Source: CALNBC01 sp040768925 (lineage in GTDB: Bacteria; Bacillota; Clostridia; Christensenellales; CALWSW01). From it: 64,000 nucleotides of DNA. The position numbers were made by a program, and so were the translations under genes. Shown here piece by piece: positions 16,304 through 23,855 of this stretch. The notes under the pieces are model-generated. The model saw nothing but the letters and a program-made list of their open reading frames with translations. It ran no database searches and was not told the DNA's origin. The stretch spans positions 310,001 to 374,000 of the forward strand of contig JAXGLZ010000003.1 of assembly GCA_040768925.1 (NCBI GenBank), read 5' to 3'. Positions within the stretch are counted from its first letter, which is position 1; every line of letters begins with the position of its first letter.

Positions 16304-17524
16304 TCAGGTATGCTCCGGTTGACTGGCAATCCGCTTGGATTTTTTCTTTGGCATGGCCTCCTCGGGAACTTCGCCGGCTTTCATCAGCGCGATGCGCGTC
16401 AAAACCGGGCCAAAAAGTTCATATACCAGGGTCGCGCAAAGTACGACGGCACGTATCTGCTCGCCATACATCGGCAGCGCGGTCATGACCACCTGCGCCA
16501 TTCCGATCGCCACGCCCGCCTGGGGCAAAAGCGTGATTCCGAGGTATTTCCGAATCTTTTCCTCTGCCTTGACCAGTTTTGCGCCGAAGAAGGCGCCGCC
16601 GTATTTTCCGACCGAACGGGATACGATATAAACCGCGCCCAAAACCCCCACGCCGGAGAGCACGGCAAGGTCCAGCTGCGCGCCCGAAATGACGAAAAAC
16701 AGCATGAACAGCGGGGGCGTCCAGCGGTCTGTCTGCTCGATGATCGCTTCCGCGTCGTTCCGCAGGTTCACCATCGCGGCGCCGATGGACATGCAAAGCA
16801 GCAGGGCGCTCAGGTGCAGCATGTCCGCAAGGGCGACGCCAAGGAGCACACAAGCGACCACGATGGAAAGCCTGTTGGCCCTTGAATGGAAAAACCGGAA
16901 GCAGAAGGACATGACGCAGCCAATGGCAAATCCCATTGCCAGGGAAAGCGCGATTTCGATGACCGGGTTCACCAGCATGTTCATGACCGTGGGAACCGCG
17001 CCGGTCGCCAGAGAACGGGAAATCGCCAGCAGAACGGCAAACACGCCCAGTCCAATGGCGTCATCCATGGCGACGACGGAGAGGAGCATGCTGGTCATGG
17101 TTCCTTTCGCCCTGTACTGGCGGACCACCATAAGCGTTGCGGCAGGGGCCGTCGCGGTGGCAATCGCGCCGAGGGTAAGGGCAAGGGGCGTATCAAATCC
17201 GAAGATCAGCAGCGCCGCGGCAACCAGCGCCGTTGCCGAAAGCGCCTGGAAAAACGTAATGACAAGCGCTTTGCTTCCAAGCTTTTTGATGTTGTCGAGC
17301 TTGAACTCATTGCCGATCGAAAACGCAATGAAACCAAGGGCAACGGTCGTTATTTCGTCCAACGAGGAAAGGTTTTCCCCGTTGAAAATTCCGATGCAGT
17401 AGGGGCCGATCACCAGCCCGGCAAGCAGGTATGCCGTGACGTTCGGCAGGCGGACTTTTTTTGCGCCCCGCGTAAACAGCAGCCCCATGAGCATGGCGGC
17501 CGCAAGTGCGAATAATGTGCTCAT
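16304..17524 (-). CDS. Cation:proton antiporter (CPA2 type)
   Basis: 406 residues with about 12 predicted membrane helices. Characteristic segments are VTAYLLAGLVIGPYCIG near the N-terminus, GFIAFSIGNEFKL, TATAPAATLMVVRQY and VVAMDDAIGLGVFAVLL, where the Asp pair corresponds to the ion-exchange site of this superfamily. It ends in a basic tail (MPKKKSKRIASQ). The first codon overlaps the stop of the PII-like gene (ATGA), so the two are co-translated. No TrkA-N (RCK) domain is attached, which makes the PII-like partner the likely regulator. The transported cation (Na+ or K+) cannot be told. Confidence 0.88.
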   Translation of the reverse strand: MSTLFALAAAMLMGLLFTRGAKKVRLPNVTAYLLAGLVIGPYCIGIFNGENLSSLDEITTVALGFIAFSIGNEFKLDNIKKLGSKALVITFFQALSATALVAAALLIFGFDTPLALTLGAIATATAPAATLMVVRQYRAKGTMTSMLLSVVAMDDAIGLGVFAVLLAISRSLATGAVPTVMNMLVNPVIEIALSLAMGFAIGCVMSFCFRFFHSRANRLSIVVACVLLGVALADMLHLSALLLCMSIGAAMVNLRNDAEAIIEQTDRWTPPLFMLFFVISGAQLDLAVLSGVGVLGAVYIVSRSVGKYGGAFFGAKLVKAEEKIRKYLGITLLPQAGVAIGMAQVVMTALPMYGEQIRAVVLCATLVYELFGPVLTRIALMKAGEVPEEAMPKKKSKRIASQPEHT

Positions 17525-17874
17525 TTTTTGTTCGGGTGAACTCCTTCAAAATGCATTACGGGAACCGTAAATATAATACCGGTGTTGGGCTGGTCAAAAT
17601 CGCCGCATATTTTTTTGATCGCCTCCTTGGCCGGAAGGATCAACTCATCCGGCATCACCGCAAGCAAAAGCTGACCCTGTTCGTACTCGCTGTTGAAAAG
17701 GCTGCGGATCGCGCCGAACATCGGCGTGGCTTCGTCGGTTCCGTCGCTGCCCAGCAGGCGCGCCATTCCTTCGCAGTTCACCACAGTCGCTCCGCTGACC
17801 CCGACCTTGACCAAAGACCCCAAAACTTCCGGCATCTTTGTGGATTGATTCGAAATATAAACCAATAGCTGCAT
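17521..17874 (-). CDS. PII-like signal-transduction protein coupled to the antiporter
   Basis: 117 residues with the ferredoxin-like PII pattern: MQLLVYISNQSTKMPEVL as first strand and helix, a central flexible T-loop region (GMARLLGSDGTDEATPM), and a C-terminal IIFTVPVMHFEGV strand. The tyrosine of uridylylated GlnB-type T-loops is not apparent, so control by nucleotides rather than uridylylation is more likely. Start at ATG 17874 after AGAGGGAAACC; a longer in-frame start has no ribosome site. A consensus promoter lies 50 bases upstream. Overlap by four bases with the antiporter start indicates a dedicated regulator-transporter pair, comparable in logic to AmtB-GlnK. Confidence 0.8.
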   Translation of the reverse strand: MQLLVYISNQSTKMPEVLGSLVKVGVSGATVVNCEGMARLLGSDGTDEATPMFGAIRSLFNSEYEQGQLLLAVMPDELILPAKEAIKKICGDFDQPNTGIIFTVPVMHFEGVHPNKK

Positions 17875-17924
17875 GGTTTCCCTCTTTTCTTTTTCGCGTT
17901 TGATCTTATGGCAAATCCTCATTC

Positions 17925-17953
17925 GGTATACGCCTGAAAAGACGGCATGTCAA
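17925..17953 (-). promoter_or_regulatory. Promoter of the PII-like/antiporter operon
   Basis: Minus strand TTGACA (17953-17948), 17 bases, TATACC (17930-17925). Confidence 0.75.
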
Positions 17954-18151
17954 GCTTTTTTCATGAAAAAATGGTATTTCGCCTCACCTTTTGCGGGTAT
18001 TATTCACAATCTTAGCCCTTTATATATGTTTATATATTATTTATAATTCATTGACTAAGTATGCGCTTTTTCTTTTTCTGCACGGCCATCGCCGGGCAAC
18101 GCATGATCTGCCCGCAGAAAAACCAGTCCAAACGAGCCCGGCGCAGCAAAC

Positions 18152-18180
18152 AAAAACCGGCCCGAATGCCCGGGCCGGTT
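18152..18180 (-). terminator. Terminator of the pgk-tpiA-gpmI operon
   Basis: Nine-base arms AACCGGCCC/GGGCCGGTT followed by TTTGTTTG on the minus strand, 20 bases after the gpmI stop. The remaining 17954-18151 is partly AT-rich with no gene seen. Confidence 0.8.
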
Positions 18181-18199
18181 GAAGGGAGGTTTGCTCTTT

Positions 18200-19750
18200 T
18201 CAGCGGACGATCAGCGATTCGCCCGTCATATCCGCGGGCTTTTCCATGCCCAGAATATCCAGCAAGGTGGGGGCAAGATCCGCCAGGCGGCCGCCTTGGC
18301 GAAGCTTTGCGCCGGGGTCTTTATCGTTGACGTAAATCACCGGAACGGGGTTCGTCGTATGTGCGGTGAAGGGGGAACCGTCCGGTTCGACCATCTGCTC
18401 GGAATTGCCGTGGTCCGCGGTGATGATCGCGCAGCCGCCGGTCTTTCTGACCGCTTCGACCACCTTTGCGGCGCATTCGTCCACCGCGTGGATGGCGGCG
18501 GTGGCGGCTGCCATCACGCCCGTGTGGCCCACCATGTCCGGATTGGCGAAGTTGAGGATCATGACGTCGTACTTCCCGGATTCGATGCGCTTCACCGCCT
18601 CTTCCGCCACCTGATAGGCGCTCATCTCCGGCTGAAGGTCATAGGTCGCGACCTTGGGGGAAGGGATCAGGCTGCGGTCCTCGCCGGGATTCGGCTCCTC
18701 CACCCCGCCGTTGAAGAAAAAGGTGACGTGGGCGTATTTTTCCGTTTCCGCAATGCGAAGCTGGGTTTTTCCGTGGGCGGCAAGGTACTGGCCCAGGGTA
18801 TTGTCCAGGCTTTGGGGCTTATAGGCCACCAAAACGCCGGGGAATTCCAAAAAACGGACGTCATACTGGGTCAGGCAGACGAAATCAAGGGGGAAATACC
18901 CGTTTTTGCGCGCGAAGCCGCTGAATTCGGGGTCGATGTAAGCCCGGCTGATCTCGCGGGCCCGGTCGGGGCGGAAGTTGAAGAAGATCACGCTGTCCTT
19001 CGGGCCGACGGTGGCGACGGGCCTGCCGTTTTCCGTGATCACGCAGGGAACGACGAACTCGTCCGTCACGCCGGCGTCATAGGAATGCTGCATCGCCTCG
19101 GCCGCGTCGGTTTCCGCCACGCCCTCGCCATAGGTCATGGCGGCGTAGGCTTTTTCCACGCGCTCGAAGCGGTTGTCCCTGTCCATCGCGTAATAGCGGC
19201 CCATGACGGTGGCAATCTTTCCGAAGTTCAGCTCCTTCATCTTTTCCTGAAGCTGTTCGATGTAGCCCTTTCCGGAAGTCGGGGGAACGTCCCGCCCGTC
19301 CATAAAGCAGTGGACGTAGGCGTCATTCAGCCCCTGGTCTTTGGCAAGCTGCAAAAAAGCGTAAAGGTGCTCGTTGTGGCTGTGCACCCCGCCGTCCGAG
19401 CAAAGGCCGAAAAAGTGCAGCTTAGTGCCGTGCCGCTTGACGTTTTCAATGGCCGAAAGAAATTCCGGCTTGGTGAAAAAATCGCCGTCCTCGATGGATT
19501 TGGTCACCCTGGTGAAATCCTGGTAGACGATGCGGCCCGCGCCGATGTTCAGATGGCCGACTTCCGAATTGCCCATCTGACCCCGGGGAAGGCCCACGTC
19601 CATCCCGGAAGCGGCGATCGTGGTATTGGGGTAGCGGCCGGCGAGGGCGGTGATGTTTTTCGCGCCGTCCGCCTTGATGGCGTTGCCCACTTCGGATTCG
19701 CGGATGCCGAAACCGTCCAGTATGATTAATGCGGTGATGGGTTTTGTCAT
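18200..19750 (-). CDS. gpmI: 2,3-bisphosphoglycerate-independent phosphoglycerate mutase
   Basis: 516 residues, normal for the Mn-dependent iPGM, interconverting 3- and 2-phosphoglycerate. Seen: LIILDGFGIRESEVGNA (first metal site), MGNSEVGHLNIGAGRIVYQD, where Ser is the phosphorylated nucleophile (about residue 62), a phosphotransfer insert domain, and C-terminal metal ligands in ADHGNSEQM and TAHTTNPVPV. It is the last gene of the pgk-tpiA-gpmI run; a hairpin in the gap after tpiA may tune its level. Confidence 0.97.
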   Translation of the reverse strand: MTKPITALIILDGFGIRESEVGNAIKADGAKNITALAGRYPNTTIAASGMDVGLPRGQMGNSEVGHLNIGAGRIVYQDFTRVTKSIEDGDFFTKPEFLSAIENVKRHGTKLHFFGLCSDGGVHSHNEHLYAFLQLAKDQGLNDAYVHCFMDGRDVPPTSGKGYIEQLQEKMKELNFGKIATVMGRYYAMDRDNRFERVEKAYAAMTYGEGVAETDAAEAMQHSYDAGVTDEFVVPCVITENGRPVATVGPKDSVIFFNFRPDRAREISRAYIDPEFSGFARKNGYFPLDFVCLTQYDVRFLEFPGVLVAYKPQSLDNTLGQYLAAHGKTQLRIAETEKYAHVTFFFNGGVEEPNPGEDRSLIPSPKVATYDLQPEMSAYQVAEEAVKRIESGKYDVMILNFANPDMVGHTGVMAAATAAIHAVDECAAKVVEAVRKTGGCAIITADHGNSEQMVEPDGSPFTAHTTNPVPVIYVNDKDPGAKLRQGGRLADLAPTLLDILGMEKPADMTGESLIVR

Positions 19751-19782
19751 TTGCTCTCCTGTTTTTTTTCGATAAACTTTGG

Positions 19783-19810
19783 CGGGGACCGGCTTCCTGA
19801 CCGGTCCCCG
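19783..19810 (-). terminator. Hairpin between tpiA and gpmI
   Basis: Perfect 10-bp arms CGGGGACCGG/CCGGTCCCCG, eight-base loop, but followed by GCCAAAG rather than a T run. More likely an RNA-processing or stability element than a full terminator. Confidence 0.45.
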
Positions 19811-19820
19811 TTGATCAAAC

Positions 19821-20567
19821 TCAGTATTTAACGACCTTTGCGAAGTCCTCCGGCTTGAGGGCGGCGCCGCCGATCAGGCCGCCGTCGATCTGGTCCATGG
19901 ACATCAGCTCCGTCGCATTTTTGGCGTTCATCGACCCGCCGTACTGGATGCGGACCGCCGCGGCGGCTTCGTCCCCGAATACCCTGGCGACGGTTTTGCG
20001 CACGACGCCGATGGTGGCGTTCGCTTCTTCCTTGGTGGCGGTTTTGCCTGTGCCGATGGCCCAGATGGGCTCGTAGGCGATGACCACCTGCTTCACCTGC
20101 TCGGCCGAAAGGCCGTTAAGACCCGCTTCCACCTGGCCGGAAACGAAATCGTCCGTGATCCCGGCCTCGCGCTGCTCCAGCGTTTCGCCGCAGCACATGA
20201 TGGGCGTCAGCCCCTTTTCCAGGGCGGCGACGACCTTTTTGTTGACGGTTTCATCCGTTTCGGCAAAATACTGGCGGCGCTCGCTGTGGCCGATAATAAC
20301 GTATTCAACGCCGAGCTCCCTGAGCATGTCCGCCGAAATCTCGCCGGTATAGGCGCCTTTTTCGGCAAAGTGCATGTTCTGGGCGCCAAGGCGGATGTTG
20401 CTGCCCCTGATGGCTTCGCCCACGGCGACAAGGTCCACAAAAGGCGGGCATATGACCACATCGCAGGCCGCGTCCGCCACAAGGGGCTTCAGCGCGGTCA
20501 CGAGTTCCACGCCCCGGCTGGGGGTCATATTCATTTTCCAGTTGCCTGCGATTATCGCTTTGCGCAT
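19821..20567 (-). CDS. tpiA: Triosephosphate isomerase
   Basis: 248 residues. Residues Asn-x-Lys of GNWKMN (active-site lysine, about residue 12), the catalytic histidine in IIGHSERRQ (about 94), the catalytic glutamate in AYEPIWAIGTGK (about 166) with the flexible loop 6, and the phosphate-binding GGSM and GGLIGGA segments are all present. It interconverts dihydroxyacetone phosphate and glyceraldehyde 3-phosphate. It lies between pgk and gpmI on one transcript. Confidence 0.98.
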   Translation of the reverse strand: MRKAIIAGNWKMNMTPSRGVELVTALKPLVADAACDVVICPPFVDLVAVGEAIRGSNIRLGAQNMHFAEKGAYTGEISADMLRELGVEYVIIGHSERRQYFAETDETVNKKVVAALEKGLTPIMCCGETLEQREAGITDDFVSGQVEAGLNGLSAEQVKQVVIAYEPIWAIGTGKTATKEEANATIGVVRKTVARVFGDEAAAAVRIQYGGSMNAKNATELMSMDQIDGGLIGGAALKPEDFAKVVKY

Positions 20568-20637
20568 GATGCTTTCCTCCTGAGTGTATGTTTGACCAGA
20601 CCGGCAAAACGGGAGATATTCCGCCGGCCGCCCGTTG

Positions 20638-21825
20638 TTACCTGTCGTTGATCGCCGCTACGCCGGGCAGTTCCTTGCCTTCGAGGAATTCAAGGGACGC
20701 ACCGCCGCCGGTGGAGATATGGGTCACCTTGTCGGCAAAGCCCAGCTTCTTGATGGCGGACGCGGAATCACCGCCGCCGATGATCGTAGTGCCGTCGCAC
20801 TCGGCGCAGGCCTGGGCCACGGCCCGGGTGCCCTTTGCGAAGGCTTCCATCTCAAACACGCCCATCGGCCCGTTCCAGACGACGGTCTTGGCCTTTTTGA
20901 CCTCTTCTGCATAGATCGCGGCGGTTTTTTCGCCGATATCCAGCGCCATCCAGTCTTCGGGGATGGCGTCTATGGCCACGGTCTTATGATTCGCGTCCGG
21001 CGCGAAAGCGTCCGCCACGACGACGTCCACGGGCAGCAGCATCCTGACGCCGCGTTCCTTCGCTTCCTTCACCAGCTCGTTGGCCAGATCCAGGGATTCC
21101 CCATCAACCAGGGACTTGCCGACTTCGTTGCCCGCGGCCTTGATGAAGGTGTTCGCCATGCCGCCGCCAATGACCAGGCAATCGCACTTGTTCAGCAGGT
21201 TTTTGATGACGCCGATCTTGTCCGAAACCTTTGCGCCGCCCAGGATGGCCACGAAGGGGCGGACGGGATTTTCCACCGCGCCGCCCATGACCTCAAGCTC
21301 CTTCTGCATCAGCAGGCCGGCGACGGCGGGGATATAGGCCGCGACGCCGACCGTGGACGCGTGGGCGCGGTGGCTGGTGCCAAAAGCGTCCAGCACGAAG
21401 ATATCCGCCAATGAGGCGAGCTTCTTCGCGAATTCGGGATCGTTATCCGTTTCTTCCTTGTGGAAGCGGACGTTTTCCAGCAGGACGATCTCGCCTTCCT
21501 TCATCGCGTCCACCGCGGCTTTGGCGGATTCGCCCACGCAGTCCGGCGCAAAGGCGATCTTGACGCCGGGCAGAACCTTTTCGAGGTGCCTGGCAACAGG
21601 CGCAAGGGAGAAATCCGGATCGGCCTTCCCCTTGGGGCGGCCGAAGTGGGAACAGAGGATGACCTTTGCGCCCCGGGAAAGCAGCAGCCTGACGGTGGGC
21701 AGCGCGGCGACGATGCGCTTGTCGTCGGTGATGTTTTTGTCGGCGTCCACGGGAACGTTGAAGTCTTCGCGGACGAGAACCCTTTTGCCCTGGACGTTTA
21801 CGTCGTCTATCGTCTTCTTGTTCAT
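20638..21825 (-). CDS. pgk: Phosphoglycerate kinase
   Basis: 395 residues. Seen: VLVREDFNVPVD and the basic-patch loop SHFGRPKGK (3-phosphoglycerate site), LLENVRFHKEE, AILGGAKVSDKI, and the C-terminal nucleotide site WNGPMGVFE with GGGDSASAI and HISTGGGASLE. It transfers phosphate from 1,3-bisphosphoglycerate to ADP. It heads the operon; gap, often directly upstream in Firmicutes, and eno are absent from this window. A consensus promoter and a 9-bp inverted repeat lie in the 5' region. Confidence 0.98.
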   Translation of the reverse strand: MNKKTIDDVNVQGKRVLVREDFNVPVDADKNITDDKRIVAALPTVRLLLSRGAKVILCSHFGRPKGKADPDFSLAPVARHLEKVLPGVKIAFAPDCVGESAKAAVDAMKEGEIVLLENVRFHKEETDNDPEFAKKLASLADIFVLDAFGTSHRAHASTVGVAAYIPAVAGLLMQKELEVMGGAVENPVRPFVAILGGAKVSDKIGVIKNLLNKCDCLVIGGGMANTFIKAAGNEVGKSLVDGESLDLANELVKEAKERGVRMLLPVDVVVADAFAPDANHKTVAIDAIPEDWMALDIGEKTAAIYAEEVKKAKTVVWNGPMGVFEMEAFAKGTRAVAQACAECDGTTIIGGGDSASAIKKLGFADKVTHISTGGGASLEFLEGKELPGVAAINDR

Positions 21826-21890
21826 AAGTGATCCTCCGAATATCTTCAGTTTATCATAATGAGTTACAATTGGTTGGAAGGATATTGCAC

Positions 21891-21915
21891 CGTTCCAAAT
21901 CCTGATTTTGGAACG
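21891..21915 (-). promoter_or_regulatory. Inverted repeat in the pgk leader, possible operator or RNA stem
   Basis: Arms CGTTCCAAA (21915-21907) and TTTGGAACG (21899-21891) with a seven-base spacer, located between the promoter and the start codon. It could be a repressor site or a 5' stem; no known consensus fits with certainty. Confidence 0.45.
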
Positions 21916-21961
21916 AGGGCCCTATCCTTGCCAAATACATTTTAGCACATGAGCCGTCAAG

Positions 21962-21990
21962 ATTAAAGTATTATTCCACGCATTTGTCAA
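21962..21990 (-). promoter_or_regulatory. Promoter of pgk-tpiA-gpmI
   Basis: Minus strand TTGACA (21990-21985), 17 bases, TTTAAT (21967-21962). Transcription would start near 21955, giving a leader of about 130 bases. Confidence 0.65.
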
Positions 21991-22038
21991 TATTTTATCA
22001 TCGCCTGGCGCCCTGACCTCCCCTTTTGTTTCAGGTGT

Positions 22039-22067
22039 TTGCCAGTTATCCGTCTTTGGGGTATAAT
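22039..22067 (+). promoter_or_regulatory. Promoter of the lipoprotein gene
   Basis: TTGCCA (22039-22044), 17 bases, TATAAT (22062-22067), 55 bases before the start codon. Confidence 0.75.
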
Positions 22068-22122
22068 CTAGCAATCATCACTGCAAACGTCTGATGCAAA
22101 CTCGCCTTGTATGGAGGTCAAC

Positions 22123-22920
22123 ATGACCCGAAAATACGGTTTTGTTCTTTTTGCCCTTGTGCTGACGCTTGGGCTTTGCGCCTGCTCCGACGGGGCCGGC
22201 GAAAAGCCTTCGCCGACGCCTTTTGTTTCGGAAAGCCCGGAACCGTCGCTGCCCGCTCCCACAGCGGACGGCGCAAACGGCTCCCCGGAGGAAACGCCGG
22301 CCCCGCCCCAGTCCGCCGGCGCTTCGGTCACCCAGTGCGCCGCCTACTATTTCCCGAATATTCAGGGCTGCGCGAATCTTTACGCCGCCGCGGAATTCAA
22401 AAATGAGTCTTTGGCAAACGCGGTGGTTTCCTCGGTTTCCGTCACCTTCACGGTGGACGGGAAAACCGTGGAACACAGCTTCACCCCGCCATGTACGGAA
22501 AGCGACATCGTCGCCCCCGGGGCTGTTTCCACCGTTGCGGGCTGGTTTTCCTATTCCGGCAGCGCGCCGAAGGACGCCGTTTCCGCCACGGCAACGGTCA
22601 CCCTGGAGCCGGTCGGCCAACCCCAGCAAAGGCCGCTTTCGGTTTCCAGCCTGATGATCGTTCAGAACTACCCCGGTTTTGCCACGGTTTCCGGCCGGGC
22701 GGCCAACGCCTCCGAAGAAACGGACTACGACCTTACCATGATCTATCTTTCCTTTTATGATTCCGAAGGCGCTTTGCTGGGCGTTCAGTTCTTCACCAAG
22801 GATTTGATGGTCAAGGCCGGGGATTCGAGGGATTTTGTCTATCACCTGCGCTGCCTGCCCATCGAGGGACTGACGGAAAATACCGCGCAGATCACCGCCC
22901 GGGGCATGGGGATCAACTGA
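22123..22920 (+). CDS. Hypothetical lipoprotein with tandem FxLYD-like domains
   Basis: 265 residues. A lipoprotein signal peptide ends in LGLCACSD, with the cysteine after Ala the probable lipidated residue; a Pro/Ser/Glu-rich linker (about 25-75) follows. The rest has two similar beta-rich halves (about 78-160 and 175-262), with LYAAAEFKNESLANAVVSS and ATVSGRAANASEETDYDLT, resembling FxLYD-type bacterial surface repeats. No enzymatic motif is visible. ATG at 22123 was chosen because GGAGG lies five bases before it. It converges with, and overlaps by 8 bases, the next gene. Confidence 0.75.
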   Translation: MTRKYGFVLFALVLTLGLCACSDGAGEKPSPTPFVSESPEPSLPAPTADGANGSPEETPAPPQSAGASVTQCAAYYFPNIQGCANLYAAAEFKNESLANAVVSSVSVTFTVDGKTVEHSFTPPCTESDIVAPGAVSTVAGWFSYSGSAPKDAVSATATVTLEPVGQPQQRPLSVSSLMIVQNYPGFATVSGRAANASEETDYDLTMIYLSFYDSEGALLGVQFFTKDLMVKAGDSRDFVYHLRCLPIEGLTENTAQITARGMGIN

Positions 22921-23686
22921 GGATGCGTTCCTTGATTTTGAAAAGGCAGTAATACAGGCGCTCCATCTCCTCCTCTGTTCCCGCCCAAACCCGAATATGC
23001 CCGCTCCCCGTTCCCACCGCGATGCCGCATTGGAGCAATTCAAAAAAGGCGCGGTTGGGCTCGGGGATTTTGATGTCGATATAGGGGCCTTCTCCGCCTT
23101 TTGCCTGAAAACCGTTTCCGTTCAGCAAAAGCATCGCCCGGCGAAGGGTGTTTTCCACCATACCGCGCCATTTTTCAACGCTTACGGGGTCTTTCACCGC
23201 GGCCAGCACGGCTGCGGAAGCCACCCTGTCCGGTCCGCTGATCCGCAGCCTTGCGCAGATTGCCGCAAGCTCCGCCGCCGTCTTCTTCGGCGCGATCAGC
23301 GCCCAGGCGTTGACGCCAAGCAGGCCGAAGCACCGGCCGAGATCGTATAGGCTGGCCGTGTCTTCCTGAAGCGCGGCCTCTTCCTGCCGCAGCAGCCGGC
23401 TCCGGTCCAAAACTTCGATCCCTTCGCAGGCAAAGGCCGCGGCGGGGCAGCAGCAAAGGCAAACATTCGCTTCCGAAACGCCAAAAATCTCCGCCACCGC
23501 TTCTTTCAGCTCCTTTGCCTTCTCCTCTTCCCGCAGCGAACCCGCGGCGCAATCCTGCACCGCGGTCAAAACGGAAGCGGGCGGAGGATAGGGGCACCGT
23601 GAGCCGTCCAATCTTATGATGTCCGAAATGCCGAGAAGCTCCTCTGTTTTTCTGGCTTCCCTGCCTGATTGATCCGTCAAAAACAT
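22913..23686 (-). CDS. Aminotransferase class I/II-like protein lacking the PLP lysine
   Basis: 257 residues, about 100 shorter than HisC/CobD-type aminotransferases it resembles. The N-terminal part has RLDGSRCPYPPPASVLTAV (like the LDxNENPxxP region); the central segment aligning with the SKAFGLAGLR motif reads GRCFGLLGVN, so the Schiff-base lysine is Arg and the following substrate Arg is Asn. The usual NPxxPTG stretch is missing. The C-terminus ends with GTGSGHIRVWAGTEEEMERL, like the family's IRVSIGTxxE end. No frameshift or stop interrupts it, so a PLP-independent pseudoenzyme is likely. The ATG follows AAAGGATATTGCGCC. Confidence 0.65.
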   Translation of the reverse strand: MFLTDQSGREARKTEELLGISDIIRLDGSRCPYPPPASVLTAVQDCAAGSLREEEKAKELKEAVAEIFGVSEANVCLCCCPAAAFACEGIEVLDRSRLLRQEEAALQEDTASLYDLGRCFGLLGVNAWALIAPKKTAAELAAICARLRISGPDRVASAAVLAAVKDPVSVEKWRGMVENTLRRAMLLLNGNGFQAKGGEGPYIDIKIPEPNRAFFELLQCGIAVGTGSGHIRVWAGTEEEMERLYYCLFKIKERILS

Positions 23687-23718
23687 GGCGCAATATCCTT
23701 TATTAAATGCCGTTCACC

Positions 23719-23748
23719 TTGACACCCGTCGTTTCCTGACAGTATAAT
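23719..23748 (+). promoter_or_regulatory. Promoter of nifJ
   Basis: TTGACA (23719-23724), 18 bases, TATAAT (23743-23748), about 100 bases before the start codon: a strong consensus promoter, as expected for a central enzyme. Confidence 0.8.
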
Positions 23749-23855
23749 GCAATCGGGACAGGCGTTGTTTCAACGTCGATTTTTGCGTGCGCCTGCCCAG
23801 CCAAGCAAAATGCTTCCCAATCTGCAGATTCACAATACACAGGAGGTTCCAAAGC

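Noticed and set aside
18179..19729. A 516-codon plus-strand frame opposite gpmI
   Set aside because: Exactly antiparallel to the clear gpmI; no start site, and composition is that of a mirror frame.
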